Assembly (NCBI GenBank): GCA_028554645.1
Contig: JAQOOI010000016.1
Location: 1,070,176 to 1,134,175, forward strand
From: Omphalotus guepiniiformis
Taxonomy: Eukaryota; Basidiomycota; Agaricomycetes; Agaricales; Omphalotaceae
DNA length: 64,000 nt
Direction of reading: 5' to 3'
Positions 42,353-54,513 of this stretch are shown here, piece by piece (position 1 is the stretch's first letter; every line of letters begins with the position of its first letter). The position numbers and the translations under genes were made by a program. The notes beneath the pieces are model-generated. The model was not told where the DNA came from, did not search any database, and saw only the letters and a program-made list of their open reading frames with translations.

Positions 42353-44152
42353 TCAAACACTAAAAAATGGTTGCTCATTGTTAAATCCTGATTGTTGCTG
42401 CTGCTGCAATGCAAATGGGTTGTGCTGCCGGTTAGGGGCACCAGTCGGCTGAGATATCAGACGTCCTGCATTGCTGTGACCGTATCTGAAATAGAAAGGC
42501 AATGGTAAACGACGCTGCTGAATTACTAGAATCGAATTATCCCACCTCAATGCGCCGATATTTCCAAACGTATCCTGCCCTCCTTCTCGATCCGCAAACA
42601 AGTTTGCCAGCTCCTGATTCTCGTTATCGCGCACCTTCACATTCATTGGTCGACCGCCTTGTTGTTGAGGTGTAGGGGAAGGAGACTGAGAGAAAGTCGA
42701 AGGTGGATTACTGAGGTGGTGTAGATTGTCAGTGGGATTGTTCGCATAAGTTCCTTGTAGATTGAATGACGGGGGATTGAGTGTATTGTTGTTCACCGGG
42801 GAAGTGGGCGACGAACGTGGAGCGAAGGGGTTGTTGGAACTGTACAGTGAATGTCAGAAGCGTAGCATTCTGATCATCGGAAAACACCTTACCCAAAACC
42901 TGTGGGTTGAGCGGCTAACGGCGGCTGGACAAACAAGCCCTGTTGCTGTTGCTGTTGCTGTTGAAGCAGCAATTGCTGTCGCATCCATTCTTCTTGTTGC
43001 ATTTGGGCTTGTTGTGCCGCCTGTTGCTGTTGGAATAGTTCCTGCTGGCGTAAGAATTCTGCTTGAGCCGCTTCTTGTTGCAGCTGCTGCTGGTAGGGAT
43101 TGAATGACGTGAATTGAGGTTGGAGCTGAGTAAACTGCGGTTGCAGTCCAACGGTATATGGTGTAGGGTCGGACAATGTCGGAAAAGGATTGTTACTGAA
43201 ATGCGAGTCCGCACCAGTAACACTACGAAACGTTTAGCAAGGACTTAATCCGATCGAGGAACGCGACGCACAGTTGATTGTTGTCATCGAACAACGCGGA
43301 TGCATTCGAATCCTCCACAGCCTTACTACGCTTTTCTTCTTCCTCCTGACTCAGCTTAATCGCCTGCTGAAGATCCCTGTCTTCAGCAGTCAGCCTCTCC
43401 TGCGCCAATGACTTCTTGCTCTCCTCGATTGCCCGTCTCAAATCATCCTCATCTTTATTTCCCCTAGCTGTAGGTGGCCCCAATGTACGTCTTCGATTAT
43501 TCTCATCCTCGTCTGGATCAAATTCATCGTCGCCACCTCCAGCTGCCCCGCGAATCATGCGGTCGCGCATATGTGCGCGCGCACGACGCTCCTGGCGCAG
43601 CCGGGATTCGTCTTGCAGAAGGTTGGTGATATCTTTGGCCTTCTGGCGAACATTGGCACCCTGATCTTTGCCTTCCTCGTCAACGTACTGGAATTCCTTT
43701 AGCGTCTTGATAATGTAAATGTTGTCTCGGAAGTAGATCACGACATTCTCTGAGCCTTGATGAAGACAGTAATCAAGAACCGTCAAGCTTTTAAAGGGGA
43801 AGAATCACCATTTTTAGCAAAATTGGCCAGCAGAGCAAGGTCAATCGTACATACTTTAAAGACATGCCGCCAGTTTTTGCCCTTGTCATTCAATCTTTTG
43901 TCAAGCATCTCCATAATTTCTACAAAGTCTCCTCTGGAGGAATTACATGTTGATCGTCATATCTACAGTCATGGCGAGACAACAATAAGGTACGAACTGG
44001 TTATAAGTTAATTGCGCAATTTCGTTCATCTGCGTTCCCGACGGGCCCCAGGCATCGTTAGAGGTTGCCTCTCGGACTTTGGCTTGTGTATCAGAATAGC
44101 CTTTGGTATAATTTTTCGTAACTCGTAATGCGGCTTTGCCTAGATGCTGCAT
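42353..44152 (-). CDS. ENT1/2-like: Epsin-like endocytic adaptor (ENTH domain)
   Basis: The N-terminus is an ENTH domain of about 140 residues (ALRVTKNYTKGYSDTQAKVREATSNDAWGPSGTQMNEIAQLTYNQ, then GDFVEIMEMLDKRLNDKGKNWRHVFK and LTVLDYCLHQGSENVVIYFRDN), which binds PI(4,5)P2 at the plasma membrane. Two ubiquitin-interacting motifs follow (DDLRRAIEESKKS and RDLQQAIKLSQEEE), then a Gln-rich region encoded by CAG runs near 42930-43080, and NPF motifs (SNNPF, HNPFA) that would bind EH-domain partners. This layout is that of yeast Ent1/Ent2. At least six exons are needed. The intron at about 43788-43848 does not rejoin in frame as I read it: the AGC codon of FKSLTV overlaps the only AG acceptor. The stop is at 42353-42355. 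Confidence 0.88.
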
Positions 44153-44360
44153 GATGAAGGTACAAGAATGAGGAGCGACAGAGGCTGTGTGACCGCAGCG
44201 TGATGAGTGATCCTGCTTATGACTGAGTTATCACTTGAATAGAATATGATATCTCACATTATACATACGAATGCTTATATCTTTTTTTAAGCTCGCGGAA
44301 AAGACAGATCATGTACTAGGATATTTGCACAGGGCTACAAAAAGACGAAGTACAAAAAGA

Positions 44361-46773
44361 TCAAGCTGTTTTTACTCCACCCCATGCTACCTTTTGACCT
44401 CGAGAAGGTTTAGCTGGTGCTTCTGTTGGCGCAGTATTGGTAGAGATACTAGGCTTTGACGAAATCGGAAGCGGGGTATTACGCAAATCATCGAAAATCT
44501 TTTGAGTTCTCTCAGTATTTTTAATGAACCAGCCGGCATACTTCCTGCCAATAGTGGACTCGGCAATGTGTACCATGTTCTTGGAAAGGATGAGTTTATT
44601 GCTAATAAGAAATTAACAGACAAGACACTCACGTCGTCGATAATGAAGTTCAAGTCGCTCGTTGTAATAGTCTGGCCATCCAACAGGCTGCCCTTTTCTG
44701 ATCCCACCCTGCTTATACTCCTGCTAGCTTGCTTCATAACCATCATCTTCTGTACCAACTCCTCTTCGTCTGCGTCCAAGAAGTTCGCAAGCTTTTTAGA
44801 GCCCAGACTCGTATAAAGTTTCAAAAAGCTTCTAAGCGTAGGCACAGGCGATTGAGCTGTGACGTCAGAAAGGAAGAGACGCAGATGGCGGTGGGCGGGG
44901 TCGGTGTGGGTGGCGGACGTCGGAAGCTCCACTTGACGTTGGGTGGGGGAGGCGGTAGGAGAGGCGGAAAGTATCTGAGAAATAGCCGCCGGATCGTCGT
45001 ATGGTGGAGAGTTGGCGTTGATGAACTTGGGACAAGCATAAAGGAACAATTCCTCAAAAGCTGGAAGAGCGTCCTCTCTGAGAATAACAAGCAATTAGAC
45101 ATCGACCGTGTTCTAGCTGATACCAACTCACCCTCCTCTGGCCATTTTAGTCAGTTGCTCCCCATAACGTTCTTTGGCAGTATTCGTGATATTGTCATCC
45201 AAACGACTGGGGGAGAGGGCGTGACATATAGCAAAGAGAGCATACATCCTATCAGCCGTCTTGCTTATCTAGAAACCCGTATCAGAGCAAGTACAGCAAC
45301 AAATGTGAATTAAACTCACTTGATCGTATTGGTAGCTCCGTGTGTGATATTGGCGCATGCGTTGGATGAAGTTCAATATCGTCACAAACGTTCGGATTGC
45401 GTCAGGATATCGCCGTAGCATGATGTAGCAAAATCCAACATAGTAGTACGTGGCTACATGACATGCGGTCACCCGCGTGAAAGGGGACTGCTCTGAAGAG
45501 ATTAAAATTAACGAAAACAAACTATCTTCATCGGACTTACCCTTTGATTGAGTTCTACGTTGTCCATGACCTTCAGAGCCAGCGTGAAGTCGCCTAGTAG
45601 TACATGTACCCGAAGGAGGCCGATGATACTGAAGTATCCAAGCATTCGGTATAATGGTCGAACGCCATATTCTCCGACAATCTCACTGCAGTCAGACGGT
45701 ATGAGCGCACGCAGGTCAGGTAAAGATATCGATAACAAACCTAATTTCCTCCTGGGATTTCCCTTCTTGCTGAGCGACTATATATTCGTTGATTTTTGAT
45801 TTTTGGATGAGAGAGTAGAGGACGTTGAGAACACTGTAGGAGCTCCAAACCTATTGGCAACGACATTTGAGTTAGTAGCCGTTTGGGTAAAGGCCGTCAA
45901 ATACGCACTCCTCCACCATCAGCAAGCATCAGCAGTTCATCATCCGTTTTTGTTTTGACTTTTGAGCGCCACGTGCAGAATACTTGGAACTGATAAATGA
46001 ACTCGTCGATAATATCCCATAACCACTGCTCTGGGAGCTCGAGCTGAACTGGTCCTTCAGAGTCTGAAAACCAAATGAGATAAGAGTTGATACGCAAAGG
46101 AACAGTACTCACTGAGGAGATAGTTGAACAGCTCACAGCTGTTCTCGTAAGAATGGAATCGATCGTCAATGTTCGGTTGAAGACGTGAGTAAACATGTCG
46201 ATAGTAAAGTTCGCGATAGAGAATCAGGAAAATAGGATCTGAAGGAAGACAGATTTAATATGATTGCAGGGCAAAGGATTCTGCTAGACACGCACTGTCG
46301 TTAACCAAAGGTGCGATAATTTCGGCTTCAGGCCATTCTGTCCGGGAATAAAACTTTTCGGTGTATTTATTCCAGCCACTCTCGTATGCGACAGTAATCT
46401 CCGCCAGATTGTTTTCAAGCACTGCTTGGTAGAAATGGACGATGAACTGAAAAGTGGTGAGCAACAGACCGAACCTGAGCAGACTATCGGTGACCTACTC
46501 CCTTGACCACATCAGGAATTTGTGAAAAAGCTGCCTGCTGGGCCATGTGTTGCTGCATTGCTACGAGGGTTTGATCTATTTGAGAGTGCTGAATGTGGGC
46601 TATAAAATGGACTCCCAGCTTGAATACGTGTTTGCAGAAAGACGAGTGAAGTACAGACCGTCATCAAAGTGACCATTTTGGCCATAGTTTCCAATGGCAA
46701 GAGAGAGATCGACGTCTTGAAGGTCCTCATCTATGTCTTCGGCAGCCCAAATCGCCATACGTTGTTGTGCCAT
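44361..46773 (-). CDS. eIF3l: Translation initiation factor eIF3 subunit L
   Basis: From ATG at 46773 ([15 protein letters not shown]) about ten exons can be read. Recognisable eIF3l blocks are [111 protein letters not shown], the [15 protein letters not shown] segment, and a C-terminal PCI domain ([32 protein letters not shown]) ending [14 protein letters not shown]. The subunit belongs to the eIF3 complex that scaffolds 43S pre-initiation complexes. Introns are short (about 50-60 nt) and lie between the blocks. It starts 290 bp from the divergently transcribed hydrolase gene. Confidence 0.92.
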
Positions 46774-47063
46774 GCTGAATAACTAGTACTGGCCTTTTCT
46801 CGTCGACCGACGGTGTTGGAACCAGGAAAGAATTTTTTGACTGCCGGCATATGCCGCCCACTTCCACACGCACCAACTTCACGTTCAACCACTTATCAGC
46901 ACTCTACAACCAATTTCTGAGTCCCTGTGAAAAGTCGGTCAGCAGGTCTAGTATGAAGATTGTCTCCAGTGCATCCAGTTATATGTGTGCGAACTGCAGC
47001 GCTCAGATGTATAAATTCCCTTGCTAGCGAATGACTGATATCAGGCATTCCCACTGCAACACA
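46774..47063. promoter_or_regulatory. Divergent promoter region, eIF3l / hydrolase
   Basis: The 290 bp between the two start codons must contain both upstream regions. No specific site is claimed. Confidence 0.5.
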
Positions 47064-48244
47064 ATGGCTGCACCGAAACCCCTTGAGCTCGTTTTCAAGC
47101 AGGCTGATGGCATTGATATCTACATGGACGTATATCTGCCAGAGAGCGCGACAAAGGAGAACCCAGCTCCCATTCTTCTTTGGTGGCACGGTAAGTTTCC
47201 AATCAGCCTAGATAGCGTCCACGTTCTGAATTCTTAGCAATATCCTGCAGGGGGTGGATTACTTCAGGTACTTGACTAGAATCTTACGCCGTGCATTCAG
47301 TTTCTAATTCCATTCCCACTCCAGGGAACAAGAAAAGGTAAAAGCCCTCAAAAGCCATCCATTACTTTACAGTCCTGACCCGGAGCTTTGCAGCCGTAGC
47401 TCCGCACCACCTCAACGCCCCATCGACGTACAACATCTGCTTCGTCTCCGCAGATTACCGTCTTGCGCCCCAATTCCGATTCCCAGCAGTCCTTTCCGAC
47501 TGTTCCGCCGCCATGACATTCATCCATTCCTCTGCATTCAAAGAAGCAGTCTCTAGCCGCGCAGACTCTTCCCGCATTGTCGTCTCTGGCTCTTCCGCTG
47601 GTGGCTGGTTATCCCTGCTTTGCGGTACTGGAATCGGGTTCGACGAATCCGGACTCCCAAGACCTCCCCCTGTTCAAGGTATCGCAGCGATATACCCTAT
47701 CACTGATCTACAAGATGAGTTCTGGACAAAGAAGCAGCATCCTGTACCATACCTCGGTAGGATGATAACGGAGGAAGAAGTTCAACCCTTCATTAACCCG
47801 GATGACGAACGAAGTAAAGTGTCTGGGTCCGCGGTTGATGATAAGCGGGCCATCTTTTACTCTTACATGCTTCAAGAGTAAGCTTTCTTTTCTCCCCTTT
47901 CTCTCCTCTCCCAAACTAAAAGAACCAGATCAATTCTTGCAGACCTTCTCTTATCCGGCACCAATATCCCGCCAACCTCGTTCTCTATCGCGTCTTCTCT
48001 CAAAACATCCCCAGGCAAATACGCTCTTCCACCCACATTCATCGTTCATGGGGACATTGACGATAAAGTCACCGTTCGTCAGGCCCGGGATGTAGCTGCC
48101 GCACTCGAGGAGCTGAAACAGTCGGGTATGAACGTGGAATATGAGTATGAGGAACTTCAAGGTCTGAACCATTCATATGACCGTGAGCCTGATGTTCAGA
48201 TGGAGAGGATGTACAAGTTTATCAACAAGGTTTTCTCGAAATGA
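47064..48244 (+). CDS. Alpha/beta hydrolase, HSL-type esterase
   Basis: Five exons join in phase: 47064-47190, 47251-47267 (17 nt), 47325-47337 (13 nt), 47393-47877 and 47929-48244. The two micro-exons sit beside the oxyanion-hole motif: WWHG from exon 1 joins GGLLQ to give the HGGG signature of the hormone-sensitive-lipase group. The nucleophile Ser is in GSSAGG, the acid is likely in HGDIDDKV and the His in LNHSYD. The product is about 318 residues with no signal peptide, so it is probably cytosolic. The substrate cannot be told. The start MAAPKPLEL is preferred over an upstream in-frame ATG at 47031 because the family usually begins near this point. Confidence 0.85.
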
Positions 48245-48534
48245 GTTTGTAGTCAGCAAAGTCCATTGACATGGTGTAAGCTACGGTATAATATAAGAAT
48301 ATACGTGATTGCGAGACAAGAAGAAATGAGGATGTATGTAGGTACAGAAGTCCATGTAAACTTAAAACAGACAACAAATCGTGTGTGAATGCCACACCAG
48401 AGCACGAAAGAAATGTTCGTTCGGTCGTTAATAGCGCAGAAAGGAGCGACACGTCGCCTCTAGGACAATCAGGGTATAACAAATGAATGTGAAGGATAAA
48501 AACAACCAAGTCCAAGAAACAACCCTCGTCCAGC

Positions 48535-51500
48535 TCAATACGAAAACACCATTAACCACGGATTGAGCAATATCTAAGTACGACGTGTCAGTTTACCCCC
48601 TAAAAGACAAAACCAGTCAAACCCAACTCACCGGGAACAAGATATGGCAGGCGGTGACGACGCTACAGAAAACCCGAACCATTAAAGACACAATTCCATT
48701 ATACACCAACAAAGCAACTTACGCAAGTGGGAAAATGACAGCCCAGGAAGATCCGTCTACTCTCCATTCGTACGGAACAAGGTTCGTGCTGAGAATAATC
48801 ATGGCAACGATGATAATGATCGACACCAGAAGCGAAAACCAGAACCTGATGAGCGCGTATCGTCAATACGACACATTTTTTTACACCCGCGCCACTAGTG
48901 CTCACCTCTTGATAATCTTTGGAATCTCTTTGAAGAAATTACTCCTCTGCACCTCCTTGATCGTCGCCGACCAAGAAATATTGTACGAGAACAAATGTGC
49001 CAATATCGCTTGGCTCACGGGGATACTGAGCCCTCCAAAGAAGAAGAAGCTGCAGAGATAGGAGAAGGAGGGTTAGTCACCGCAAGCAAAGCGACGGGAG
49101 GAAACAATCATGAAGTAAACGACCCTTCTCCATCACCGCACCAGGCAGACAGACAGCCAACACGCACGTCCATGCCATGGTGAAATGAACTCGAGCCCTC
49201 AAACGACCAGAGCATGCCCGCGTGGGACTCTTACATCAGGCACGAACGATAACGGATTGGCGGTGTTTTTACGCAACCAAACCACCCTTCAGGGTTTGTC
49301 CGGGCAACCAGGCAGAACTGAGAGAAACAGATAAGACTCACAAGAACGGAATCCACATCACATTCTCCAAGAAGCCCCAAATCTAAAAACACACATCATT
49401 AAGCTTCAAAGAGTACCAGGGGGACACGACACATGCGGATCCAGTGCGTCTTTGATACTCACCAGCTGTTTATGTCCCAATCGGTATTCTAACAACGTAT
49501 AACCCACATTTCCCGACCCAAAGAACACGACAGTGGTTGCCAACCAAATCTCGAACGAGTGCATGTAGAACCCATCAACGGGGAGCATGAACCCGAGAAG
49601 CACATAGTTGATGATACCGATCGTCACAGAAGCAGCAATTCCATAGTATGAAAACATGTAGGCCATCATTGAAATCTTGTAATGGATCGGCGCCTTGCTC
49701 CACATGAACCTATGAATCTGCTTCGCGATGGGACCTTTCCGCCACCACGAGACGAGTGGGTTGAACAGCAACCTAAACCAACATCAGGACCCATGCCACT
49801 ACACGGCGGCAGACCTACTCACTCATTACACCCATACGCGTATTTTTGCCACCGATTAAGTTCATCGTCGACCGTAAGAGAAACGCCTTCTTTGAAACCT
49901 CCGTTCGAATATGTCGCCCATCGAATGAGATAACCCCGCTGCAACAACCTCAACGCCATGTCGAAATCCTCACTGACATTGCTCTCCGACCAGATCTTTT
50001 CTTTTCCATCATCAGGATCGACAAACGCTGCATCTTGAATGGCTCTCCATCTCAAAAACGCGTTATGCCCAACAAACGGCGCCACTTCACCATTCGCGCA
50101 AGCTACACCAATATCAGTGCAAATCCACTCACGAGCTATTTCTTCACTCACCCATGCCAATGGACCTATTGATCCTCCTCGTAAAGTACGCGATCCCATT
50201 CTCGAAATAGTGATGCGCAACCTGCATAACATCGCTCTCATGCTGGATGATAGCGACATTCTCATCCTCTGCCATCTCCCTTGCGGCGTCCCTCAAACAG
50301 TCCTCTGGAACGACAGTGTCCGAATCAACCAGTAAAACGATCTCACCGACCCTCATCGCCTTGCCATTGGCCGCCCAAGGTTTCCAGCCCTCACCATCAC
50401 CCTGCTTCCTTGATTCATCATACATTTCCTCGATAGCCAACTGCAACGCTTCCTCTTCCAAATCTTCATCAGCAAACAACGCCTCAAGGCCCATCTTGTA
50501 AGCTTCATCAGCAGCGGGATTGGGTGTGCCAGGAACCTCATTGGCGAATGCGCCAATCAAAGGCGAGGAAACCGAACTATAGCGAGCTGTTCCGTCCTGT
50601 GCGAATTGACCACCAACTGCCATATCGTCGCCGTCCTTGTTCATGTACTGAACACCGTACTGTCCAGTTCTAACAAGATTGATGGCAGAACCAGACCTTG
50701 GTGTAGCAGGAGCGATCGAAAAGCGTCTAGCGGGCTGATTCCCCAAGATCTTCTTATCTACCAAAGTCTCGAGATGTTTTTCCATGCACAAACTAAGAGC
50801 GAGACCATAATTCATATTGGACGCCTTTTTGAATCGACCTGCACGGTGGTAGCTGACAACCTTGGGCCTCTTCTTTTCACTGATTGCCTGTTTTTCAGGA
50901 TCGTCTGGATCACGAGCAACACCTCCAGCAGGACAGCCCTCGCGGGGTCTTGCGACCCAACCAATACCTTCATTGCGGTAGTAGCGAATGCGTTCGTCGC
51001 GATCAGCACGAGACATATCTATGGGAGGTCAGTAACGCGCCGAACCCCGAGAAAAACACAAACTTACTGGTTCTCAAGCCATCATCGCAGACAAAAATGG
51101 CGCTAGTACCGCCTTGACGAGCATAAGTTTGCATTGCACGCTTGAGACTAGCTATAGAGGGAGCCAAGACGGTTTCCAAGCTCTCTTTGTAGACAGGCAT
51201 CTGAATGGTGATATGAGGCAGCTTGGCTTCAACCGAGTTGGGATGAGTCGGGGAAAGAGGCTTGGGTGGAACAGCAGAGTAGTACTTTGAATTTTGATGA
51301 TAGTGAGCGATAGGACCGATAGCCATCGTGACATTTTGAAGGATTTGCAGGGTAAAGAAAAGAGAGACGCAGTAGAGAAAGGGCAAGGTTATGCAGAGAG
51401 CAAACCTGATATAGGTACCGTCTAGGAGCATTTCACGAAGGAGTGTTTTGATACCATTACCAATGAAAACTGAAAGCAAATGAGTAAAAGAAATCAACCA

Positions 51501-52341
51501 ATAAGCGACATAACGCACCAACTGCTAGACCGGCAGCAAGACCATTGTAGACTGGAGCATAAAGCATAACCTTGCGCTCGGGGGTAAGCTCTTCCTCGTC
51601 TGGAGTATACTTTTTTCCCCACCACCTGCGCTTGGTCTTTGGGGCAAGCCCAGCTGCCTCACGACGCTTGCTTTCACGCTCTACCTCTGCGGCTGCGGCG
51701 ATGCTAGCACCAGGAGGATAGGATGAAGGGGGAGGAGGAAGATTTGAACCACCACGAGAAGAAGAAGAGGCAGAATGGCGCATGCCAGAACGAGAGACAA
51801 GAGAATGGGCAGAGACGGATGCCGTATCCTCAGGAGTACTAGACATGAGAGAGGGCGAATCAGGACCTGTAGGTCTCGACCGCCACAAGAGCTTGATGAG
51901 ACGGTCCTCAAAGTCCTGGCATGTAGGAATAATACCATCGAGAGAATTTGACCAGACAATAAGGACACGCTCGTCACGAATAAAAGCAGCACACTGTTCC
52001 TTGTCTGCATGAGGAAGATGTAGAATAGAATCTAGAATCTGAATGCGAGTATTTGCATCCACATAAATAGAGGGTGCTCCTGGAGGAACGTCTGCTAGTG
52101 CAGCATGGACGGAAGCACTCCTAACCTTGACGGCGACGACAGGATTGAGTTTCTTCACTGCAGCCTCGAAAGGCTCGAGGGAAAGATTCTCGTATGGAAA
52201 GACACGATACTCTGGAGGGTCATCGCTAACTCTCAGAGCAACGCCAGAGGAAAGGTTCTCCTCTGCAGGCCTGAACCAGGCGTCGCCCTGTGTCTGCTTG
52301 AAGATGTGGTGGAGGAGGGCGTCCCAACGGTCGTAGTCCAT
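48535..52341 (-). CDS. GT2 family glycosyltransferase, membrane-bound (ZtGT2-like)
   Basis: The gene starts at 52341 (MDYDRWDALLHHIFKQTQGDAW) and ends TGA at 48535-48537 after LLNPWLMVFSY. A soluble N-terminus of about 280 residues with a Ser/Pro-rich linker is followed by membrane segments (LCITLPFLYCVSLFFTLQIL). The catalytic domain has VCDDGL, LLVDSDTVVP, SEDFDMALRLLQRGY and WQKYAYG, the D, DxD, ED and Q..RW-like motifs of processive GT2 enzymes. Several C-terminal membrane helices follow (LLVSIIIIVAMIIL). The order matches the conserved fungal GT2 group that includes Zymoseptoria ZtGT2, reported to be needed for hyphal growth on solid surfaces; the polymer made is not established. About seven or eight exons are visible. 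Confidence 0.85.
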
Positions 52342-52480
52342 GGCAGAGGAGGGTGCAAATGTGGAGGCAAACCGGTTCGCTTTATCTTGAGGTGGTGTCC
52401 GGGGTCCAAGTGAGATTCAGATCTCGATCGTGCAATTTCCTAATTGGGAAAGGCAATAAAAAGTTGAAGAGAAGGGGGAA
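52342..52480. promoter_or_regulatory. Compact bidirectional promoter between GT2 and GH16 genes
   Basis: Only 139 bp separate the two divergent start codons (154 bp if the GH16 gene starts at its second ATG, 52496). Both products act on cell-wall glycans, so shared control is plausible. No consensus site is claimed. Confidence 0.6.
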
Positions 52481-54513
52481 ATGGTTAGGTTGTGCATGGA
52501 TTCCTCAGAGGACTCAGATAGAGAGCAGACGCGTACCCGCCCCGGCCGCAACCACCGGCGGAGGAGGAGCAGTGTCGGAGAGGAATGGTCACCTTCATCC
52601 TTGTACACTCCTCCTCCTTCCTCCTTCGCTTTTCCCTTCCAATCTTACCCTGGTAATCCAGATCCTGGTATGGCTATTCCAGGTGTATCTTCTCGTCGTT
52701 CTTCTTTCGATTCAAGCGACGACCATCATCTCGTTCGCCCCATCGCTCCTTTCATGGCCAACGGCGGCAGCAGCAGTGCTCCCAACAGTGCACCCAACAG
52801 TGTCTATCGTGCAGGCACCCAGCACCAGCAGCAGTCTTCTATTCCTCGTAATCCCAGCAGCACTTTCCGTGCCCCATTCTTGTCTCCAGCTTCTCGTCCT
52901 TCGTCCTCTCTCTGGTCTCCTCCTTCTTATCCACAGCAAGATTCAGTCTCTCCTTCTGTGTCTTCCAGTGCGCTAGCCACCAAACTTCCAAACCCATCTA
53001 CTCGTCTTCCTCAGAAACTCTCCAAGCAAGACAAACCGTGGCTCACCAACCCCGCACCTCGCGAACGTCTCGCATACTACCTCACCCTCCTCGGCATAAT
53101 CGCAGGTATCGCAGGCGCAGCCCTCCTCTGCTTCTTCGGCGTCCGCTCCGTCGATCGTCTCTCAGACTCCCAGCTCTGCTCTGTCCTCGACGAAGAGTTT
53201 AACTCTGGCTCACTCGATACTTCCGTATGGAAGTACACTGTCGAGCTCGGCGGTTTTGGCAACGGAGAATTCGAGATCATGACAAAATCCGATACCAACG
53301 TCAAAGTCCAGAACGGCCAGCTATACATCATCCCTTCCTTGACCAGCGACTCTATTGGTGGCACAGACAGCATTTTCGACGGGTACACTTATGACCTCGG
53401 CGACGACTGCACCACCGACAATGCCACCGCATGTTCTGTCCAATCAAATGCTGGCACCCAGACTGTCATTCCTCCTGCTCAGAGTGCCCGTATCAGCACC
53501 AACGGTACTAAAACCATCAAGTGCGTGGGTTCACACCGGGCTTTCATGTTAGAACTAACCTTCTTTAGGTACGGCAAAGTCGAAGTTCGCGCCAAAAACC
53601 CTCGCGGCGACTGGCTCTGGCCCGCTATATGGATGCTCCCTCAAGACAACCAATACGGTGCATGGCCTCTAAGCGGCGAAATCGACGTACGCCCCCAGTG
53701 ACCTCTCTCATTTCCATTCTAATTACCCCGCTGTTCATTCAGATCATGGAATCCCGAGGCAACCAACCCACCTACCCTGCACAAGGCCTCAACTTTGTCC
53801 GATCGACGTTCAACTACGGTCCACTCGCAGGCGGAAGTCTCTTGATGCAGTTATTTGGTTGGTGGGAGACGAAGCGTGGTGGGTTCAGCGATGGTGAGTG
53901 TTCTCTCATAAGTTAAGCGCTCGCGCGCGCTGCCGGCCTCCGGCAACTCGCCCTGTCACTTGTCACTGACTTTCCTTCTGCGCTAGACTTCCACACCTAC
54001 ACACTCGAATGGACCTCCTCATGGATTCGCGTCTTCGTCGACTCTCGTCTTCAAGCAATGCTCGACCTCACAATGAAGAAGTCCAAAGACTCATTCTGGT
54101 CTAGAGGCCACTTTCCTCAGACCGCTCAAAACGGCTCTTCAGAAGCCGTCGTTACCGATCCTTGGGGTTCAAGCTGGAGTGCTCCTTTCGATCAAGGTAG
54201 CTTTTTTCTTTCATTCAATATATGCGCATATAATTCACATTGTCCGATTAAAGACTTCTACCTCGTTCTCGACGTAGCTGTAGGCGGCACCTCTGGATGG
54301 TTCCCTGACGACCTCGGCAACAAACCCTGGCATGATGGTTCTGCTACTGCGATGTATGACTTTGCAAAGGCTCAGGATACATGGAGTGCTACCTGGCCAC
54401 AGAGTGAAGATGATCGGGCTATGAGAATGTGAGTTTTCCTCCAATGCTTGTACTTCTTTGCTTCTCACTCGGATTGCAAAAGTGACTATGTCAAGATGTG
54501 GCAGCTGTGCTGA
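52481..54513 (+). CDS. Kre6/Skn1-like GH16 membrane protein
   Basis: Six exons join in phase: 52481-53520, 53569-53686, 53743-53893, 53987-54196, 54254-54428 and 54483-54513. The start is the ATG at 52481 or at 52496 (MDSSEDSD). The first 200 residues are Ser/Pro-rich and cytosolic, then comes one membrane helix (YYLTLLGIIAGIAGAALLCFFGV), then a lumenal GH16 domain of about 400 residues. The active-site motif EIDIMES spans the second intron (GEID / IMESRG). The end is DYVKMWQLC. This type II layout is that of yeast Kre6 and Skn1, which are required for beta-1,6-glucan in the wall; whether they hydrolyse or transfer is unsettled. Confidence 0.9.

Noticed and set aside
42930..43090. A microsatellite expansion of CAG/CTG
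   Set aside because: It encodes the Gln-rich linker of epsin in frame, which is usual for this family.
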